The position numbers and the translations under genes were made by a program. Positions 59,594-64,000 of a stretch of DNA of 64,000 bases are shown here, in pieces (within the stretch, counting starts at the first letter, position 1; every line of letters starts with the position of its first letter). A model generated the notes under the pieces. That model was not told the DNA's origin. It did no database searches and worked only from the letters and a program-made list of their open reading frames with translations. The stretch covers positions 1 to 64,000 of the forward strand of contig NZ_CCYH01000029.1 in assembly GCF_000820765.1 (NCBI RefSeq). The letters run 5' to 3'. Origin of the DNA: Candidatus Soleaferrea massiliensis AP7. Its GTDB lineage: Bacteria > Bacillota > Clostridia > Oscillospirales > Ruminococcaceae.

Positions 59594-61048
59594 TCAAATC
59601 CGCCGCGGGAGCTTTATGGCATCCACACCGGCAACGCCGGTTTCCAGCAGCTTCTTTCGCATAAGCGCAAAGTTTATATGAACCAATTCCCGGAAAGCCG
59701 CCGCGAAACGCCGCCCATCCCCTGTCTTCAGACTTTCCGCAAGGGTCTGCAGAATCCCGGCACAGTCGAGTGCCGGTTCACCGCCGATCTGATTGAACTG
59801 CAGCACGCTTCCGTCGAGCAGCAGAAGGGTTATTTTCCCATAGATTTCCCGGACAGCGGCCAGTGGAGCGTGATGCACAACAGCCTGCAGGCAGGCGCTG
59901 ATCGTCGCCACGACAGATGCGTTCTGTTCCTTTATACTGACCGCACGGGCGATTGCATCCAGCGATTCGGCTGAGCAGCGGGGAAATGTATCGAAGACAA
60001 CCGATTCGCCGGTGATGGCCAGCAGCTGAAGCGCTTCCAGAAAGGTTATAAAGTTTTCATCCATCATCAGGCTCTTGATTTTGCCTGAAACGGATGTGTC
60101 AACGCCAACCACACAGGTCCCCAAACCGTTTCGGGTCTTCACAACGCCCAATTTATTCAGCAATGCTATGGTGCGGCGGACCGTCATTTCAGAAACATGG
60201 TAGATATCCGCTAAAACAGCGCCATTTGGAAGATAGGCGCCCGCAGGGTATACGCCCTGACCGATCTTGCGAATCAGATCGATGGCCACCGCGTCATAGT
60301 ACCGCGCGCGGCCTTTATGGGGTTCCCATGAAAAGCTTATCTGTTTGTCATCTTCGCAAGCCGCCCGCAGTCCGTCTAAATATTGCTCCAGGTCATCATA
60401 AAAAGCATGTTCGATATTCTCCAGACGCTTCTTTCCGGCATCATAACGATGTTCCTGACAATCCCGCAGGCTTTCAAGAAGGCACTGGAACAGCCGCTTC
60501 CAATATCGCTCCGCCTTTTCATCGCCATACATGGCATACAGGATATCCTGAAAGGCGCTTCCGGCAAAGGCGCCGATGTCATAGTAAAGGCTCCTGACAA
60601 TCCGGCTTCCCAGGGCCTGGATAGCCTGGTCAAACAGCCGGTAGAGGCATTTTACCTGATCGGTGCAGGTCTGTTCCTCCGCCAAGGGTCCTGCGGGAAT
60701 CGGTCTTTCCATACAGCACAGCCCCTGAAAGCAGATCGAAGATGAAATGAGCTTCAGCGTCTTGAAAAGATCGGCAAGCGCGGCGATGCGCCGCTGAAAA
60801 ACAGGGCTTTTTAAATAGTCCTGATAGGGCTTTTTCAGGACAACCGTCGGTTTCCCCCGGCACAGCTTTACAAGGCCTTCTCTTTCCAGGGCCTTGAGCG
60901 CCCTCTGCGCCGGGCAGGAGGACACCTGGTAGCGGCGGGCGATATCCTGGACCGATGGAAACCGTTCGCCGTCATCAAAAAAGCCCAGCTGTATCTGTCC
61001 TGCCAGACTGCGGTAGATTGTTTGCTCCTGACTGTTGAAATGAGACAT
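59594..61048 (-). CDS. GntR-family regulator with two wHTH domains
   Basis: 484 residues from ATG 61048 (AAAGGAGC in front). The first winged HTH is at about 5-72 (YRSLAGQIQLGFFDDGERFP, SVQDIARRYQVSSCPAQRAL). After a helical region of about 170 residues a second GntR-type HTH appears at about 255-320 (IDLIRKIGQGVYPAGAYLP, NGAVLADIYHVSEMTVRRTI), followed by another helical domain. I know the duplicated form only as an uncommon architecture. The gene is divergent from the LacZ-type GH2 gene, with a 44-bp palindrome between them; control of that gene is likely (inference). Confidence 0.85.
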   Translation of the reverse strand: MSHFNSQEQTIYRSLAGQIQLGFFDDGERFPSVQDIARRYQVSSCPAQRALKALEREGLVKLCRGKPTVVLKKPYQDYLKSPVFQRRIAALADLFKTLKLISSSICFQGLCCMERPIPAGPLAEEQTCTDQVKCLYRLFDQAIQALGSRIVRSLYYDIGAFAGSAFQDILYAMYGDEKAERYWKRLFQCLLESLRDCQEHRYDAGKKRLENIEHAFYDDLEQYLDGLRAACEDDKQISFSWEPHKGRARYYDAVAIDLIRKIGQGVYPAGAYLPNGAVLADIYHVSEMTVRRTIALLNKLGVVKTRNGLGTCVVGVDTSVSGKIKSLMMDENFITFLEALQLLAITGESVVFDTFPRCSAESLDAIARAVSIKEQNASVVATISACLQAVVHHAPLAAVREIYGKITLLLLDGSVLQFNQIGGEPALDCAGILQTLAESLKTGDGRRFAAAFRELVHINFALMRKKLLETGVAGVDAIKLPRRI

Positions 61049-61298
61049 CGTACATGCTCCTTTCCTGCAGTCTATTATACTGGAATCGCTCCGCAATTTC
61101 CAGATCTATTTGTAACCATTCATCAAATGTACAGAACATGGCATGATATCGGGAAGCCGGAAACGATCACCGGAAGCATTGACGGTTTATACAAAACTAT
61201 GAGGAACGATTACTGAACCGTGTCAGGAGCATCGTTTCATCTTAAACCGGATGCTTTTACCATATTTCAAAAAAGACAAACCTGCTTTGTAAAAAACG

Positions 61299-61342
61299 AA
61301 ACCATTTGTGTATAAAATCATGATTTTATACACAAATGGTTT
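61299..61342. repeat. Perfect 44-bp palindrome between the GntR and LacZ-type genes
   Basis: AAACCATTTGTGTATAAAAT plus CA is followed with no spacer by its exact reverse complement. It lies about 250 bases before the GntR start and 54 bases above the GH2 -35 box. It may be a GntR operator (inner TTGTGTATA...TATACACAA) or a structured element. Confidence 0.8.
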
Positions 61343-61395
61343 AAAACGGTATTTATGTTTGATATTTTCTGACCATAACACAGTGATTTTCTAGG

Positions 61396-61424
61396 TTGTA
61401 TTACATATCTTCTTTTTATATAAT
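61396..61424 (+). promoter_or_regulatory. Promoter of the LacZ-type GH2 gene
   Basis: TTGTAT (61396-61401), 17 bases, TATAAT (61419-61424). The leader to ATG 61714 would be about 280 nt; an inverted repeat ATCAATT...AATTGAT (61433-61452) lies at its start, and an AAAGGAGG at about 61510 has no start codon after it. Confidence 0.65.
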
Positions 61425-61647
61425 GATTTCGTATCAATTATCAAGAATTGATTACATGATTTTTGTACAGGATGCCGAGTGTTGCCGTCAGCTTCCTGTT
61501 ATCAACAGAAAGGAGGACGGACACCATACCCATCACCCACATAACCTTGCACCCTGTGCGGCAACTTAAAAAACAACTTCATATCTGCCTGTCTCATCCA
61601 TTCCGGCGCTGGCAGCGGCTCCGGCCATTCTGCAACGCCGCAGTTGA

Positions 61648-64000
<2,353 letters not shown>

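Overview
The window looks like chromosomal DNA of an anaerobic, probably spore-forming Clostridia, most likely a gut Oscillospiraceae/Ruminococcaceae relative. The reasons are seen directly: Gram-positive ribosome-binding sites and sigma-A promoters, an [FeFe]-hydrogenase, a SpoVB-type flippase, a collagen-like surface protein, ferritin-like proteins, and very large secreted polysaccharide-degrading enzymes that carry dockerin-like C termini. The species assignment is inference. I see no rRNA, tRNA, CRISPR array, intact insertion sequence or prophage.

Layout. 1-840: tail of a collagen-like protein. 1.3-7.1 kb: a secreted multidomain GH2 enzyme with a dockerin. 7.3-14.3 kb: glutathione peroxidase, a degenerate tandem repeat, a giant secreted TIM-barrel enzyme with a dockerin, and a candidate small RNA. 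14.5-24.6 kb: mostly small housekeeping genes (YitT, an operon for nucleotide/ADP-ribose housekeeping, XRE regulators, a ferritin-like protein, a sirtuin with a small Cys-rich partner, a frameshifted acetyltransferase, a hydrogenase). 24.9-30.4 kb: an operon with a DsbD-like thiol-redox membrane protein, an unknown 102-aa protein and a secreted GH27 alpha-galactosidase. 30.8-39.4 kb: TetR/LiaF-like/DUF4097 operon, flippase, VIT1-ferritin fusion, DNA glycosylase, AraC regulator and two ribbon-helix-helix paralogues. 39.7-45.1 kb: a wall-anchored protein with four tandem esterase domains. 45.5-48.9 kb: YesM/YesN two-component pair. 49.4-51.7 kb: MerR regulator plus ABC exporter. 51.9-59.4 kb: a thioesterase, then a response regulator, kinase, lipoprotein and ABC transporter. 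59.6-64 kb: a two-HTH GntR regulator divergent from a secreted LacZ-type GH2 enzyme cut by the window end.

How it fits together. Five large exported proteins (two GH2, one GH27, one TIM-barrel enzyme of uncertain family, one four-esterase protein) suggest extracellular attack on galactose-rich, acylated plant or host glycans. Three carry dockerin-like modules, so they may dock on cohesins encoded elsewhere; the esterase protein has a sortase-like tail instead.

The most interesting regulation I can read is as follows. Two of the enzyme transcription units (upstream of 13788 and upstream of 30416) share a pair of CGTAGA direct repeats spaced exactly 21 bp and placed 9 bp above the -35 element, which looks like an activator site. 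The response-regulator gene and the lipoprotein-ABC genes share an 11-bp-period TTGAC direct repeat at a fixed distance from their -10 boxes. In the second case a hairpin that hides the ribosome-binding site, and resembles a terminator, would form only in read-through RNA. A perfect 44-bp palindrome lies between the GntR gene and the LacZ-type gene.
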